This document shows positions 50,100 through 50,324 of a stretch of 50,324 nt of DNA, in pieces; within the stretch, counting starts at the first letter, position 1; each line of letters begins with the position of its first letter. A program made the translations under genes and the position numbers. Below the pieces are notes generated by a model. The model was not told where the DNA came from. It searched no databases and saw only the letters and a list, made by a program, of their open reading frames with translations. The stretch lies in NCBI GenBank assembly GCA_041494805.1, contig JBGQBN010000027.1, positions 1-50,324 of the forward strand, given 5' to 3'. Source of the stretch: JBGQBN01 sp041494805. GTDB taxonomy: Bacteria > Acidobacteriota > Terriglobia > Terriglobales > Acidobacteriaceae.

Positions 50100-50324
50100 A
50101 TGGATGAAGAATACGCTGGCAAAAGGCGCCGCACCTTCCGCTGGCCAAAGCAAGCCCGAGAGTTGGTGAGAATCCACTTGCATGCCCGGCGGGCACAACC
50201 GCGTGAGCGGAATTCTGACGACGAAGTGCGGGTGCTGGTCACGAAGTTGGTGGAAGTTTCGCGCAACCCAAGAGACGCTTGCTGGCGTTTTGTGCGTCAG
50301 TCAGGAATTGCGGGCAAACGGTCC
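50100..50324 (+). CDS. Partial gene running off the right edge, unknown function
   Basis: From the ATG at 50100 the frame is open to the window end (75 codons): MDEEYAGKRRRTFRWPKQAR, then ELVRIHLHARRAQPRERN and VTKLVEVSRNPRDACWRFVR. It is basic and helical, with a part that may be a helix-turn-helix (EVRVLVTKLVEVSRNPRDACWRF). Similar proteins occur near mobile regions of Acidobacteriota in my recollection, but no function is known. The gap 49886-50099 before it shows no gene. Confidence 0.5.
   Translation, partial: MDEEYAGKRRRTFRWPKQARELVRIHLHARRAQPRERNSDDEVRVLVTKLVEVSRNPRDACWRFVRQSGIAGKRS

Overview
The window looks like accessory chromosome from an Acidobacteriota bacterium (Solibacter/Bryobacter-like). 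The pointers are very large Oar-type outer-membrane receptors with an N-terminal carboxypeptidase-regulatory (CarboxypepD_reg) domain and a terminal Phe, many secreted serine and M28 peptidases, secreted Rhs proteins, and the HPNPER..CPG zinc protein type at the right edge. No rRNA and no complete tRNA are present. The lineage is an inference from gene types only.

Layout. 1-3.5 kb: end of a DinB-like gene, a Tat-exported S9A prolyl oligopeptidase and a tandem pair of small paralogues. 3.9-4.9 kb: a DDE transposase gene. 5.05 kb: a 46-bp tRNA-Pro(CGG) 3'-end fragment. 5.3-18.6 kb (minus strand): an apparent operon of an outer-membrane receptor, two HyuB/HyuA (hydantoinase/oxoprolinase) pairs, one split by a tiny zinc protein, and two class V PLP enzymes. 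18.8-22.1 kb: an NTF2-like protein, a third class V PLP enzyme and an APC permease. 22.2-28.2 kb: a receptor gene fragment, then a secreted 1725-residue Rhs protein with a C-terminal serine-hydrolase-like domain, a four-helix membrane protein (candidate immunity protein) and, directly after it, an orphan piece of Rhs core. 28.2-29.0 kb: a graveyard of repeats with another tRNA-Pro-like remnant.

29.0-46.6 kb: a peptide/amide utilisation region around a GntR-type regulator. To the left are M28 and S9 peptidases (minus strand). To the right are an outer-membrane receptor, cyclase, small barrel protein, acetamidase/formamidase-like protein, a second M28 protein, MFS transporter, alcohol dehydrogenase-like protein, acyl-CoA synthetase-like protein and thioesterase (plus strand). 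A tandem GTATACC site lies in the divergent promoter region. The parts suggest import of a modified peptide or cyclic amide, hydrolysis, and CoA activation of the product; the substrate cannot be read from sequence.

46.57-49.02 kb: a complete IS1595-type element with 30-bp terminal inverted repeats, an exact 8-bp target duplication and three passenger genes, inserted in the 3' end of the thioesterase gene. 49.20 kb: a second exact copy of the 46-bp tRNA-Pro end, so that 44 kb is bracketed by direct repeats like those left by tRNA-targeting integrative elements. No integrase gene is visible in the window. 49.6-50.3 kb: a small zinc protein and a gene running off the edge.
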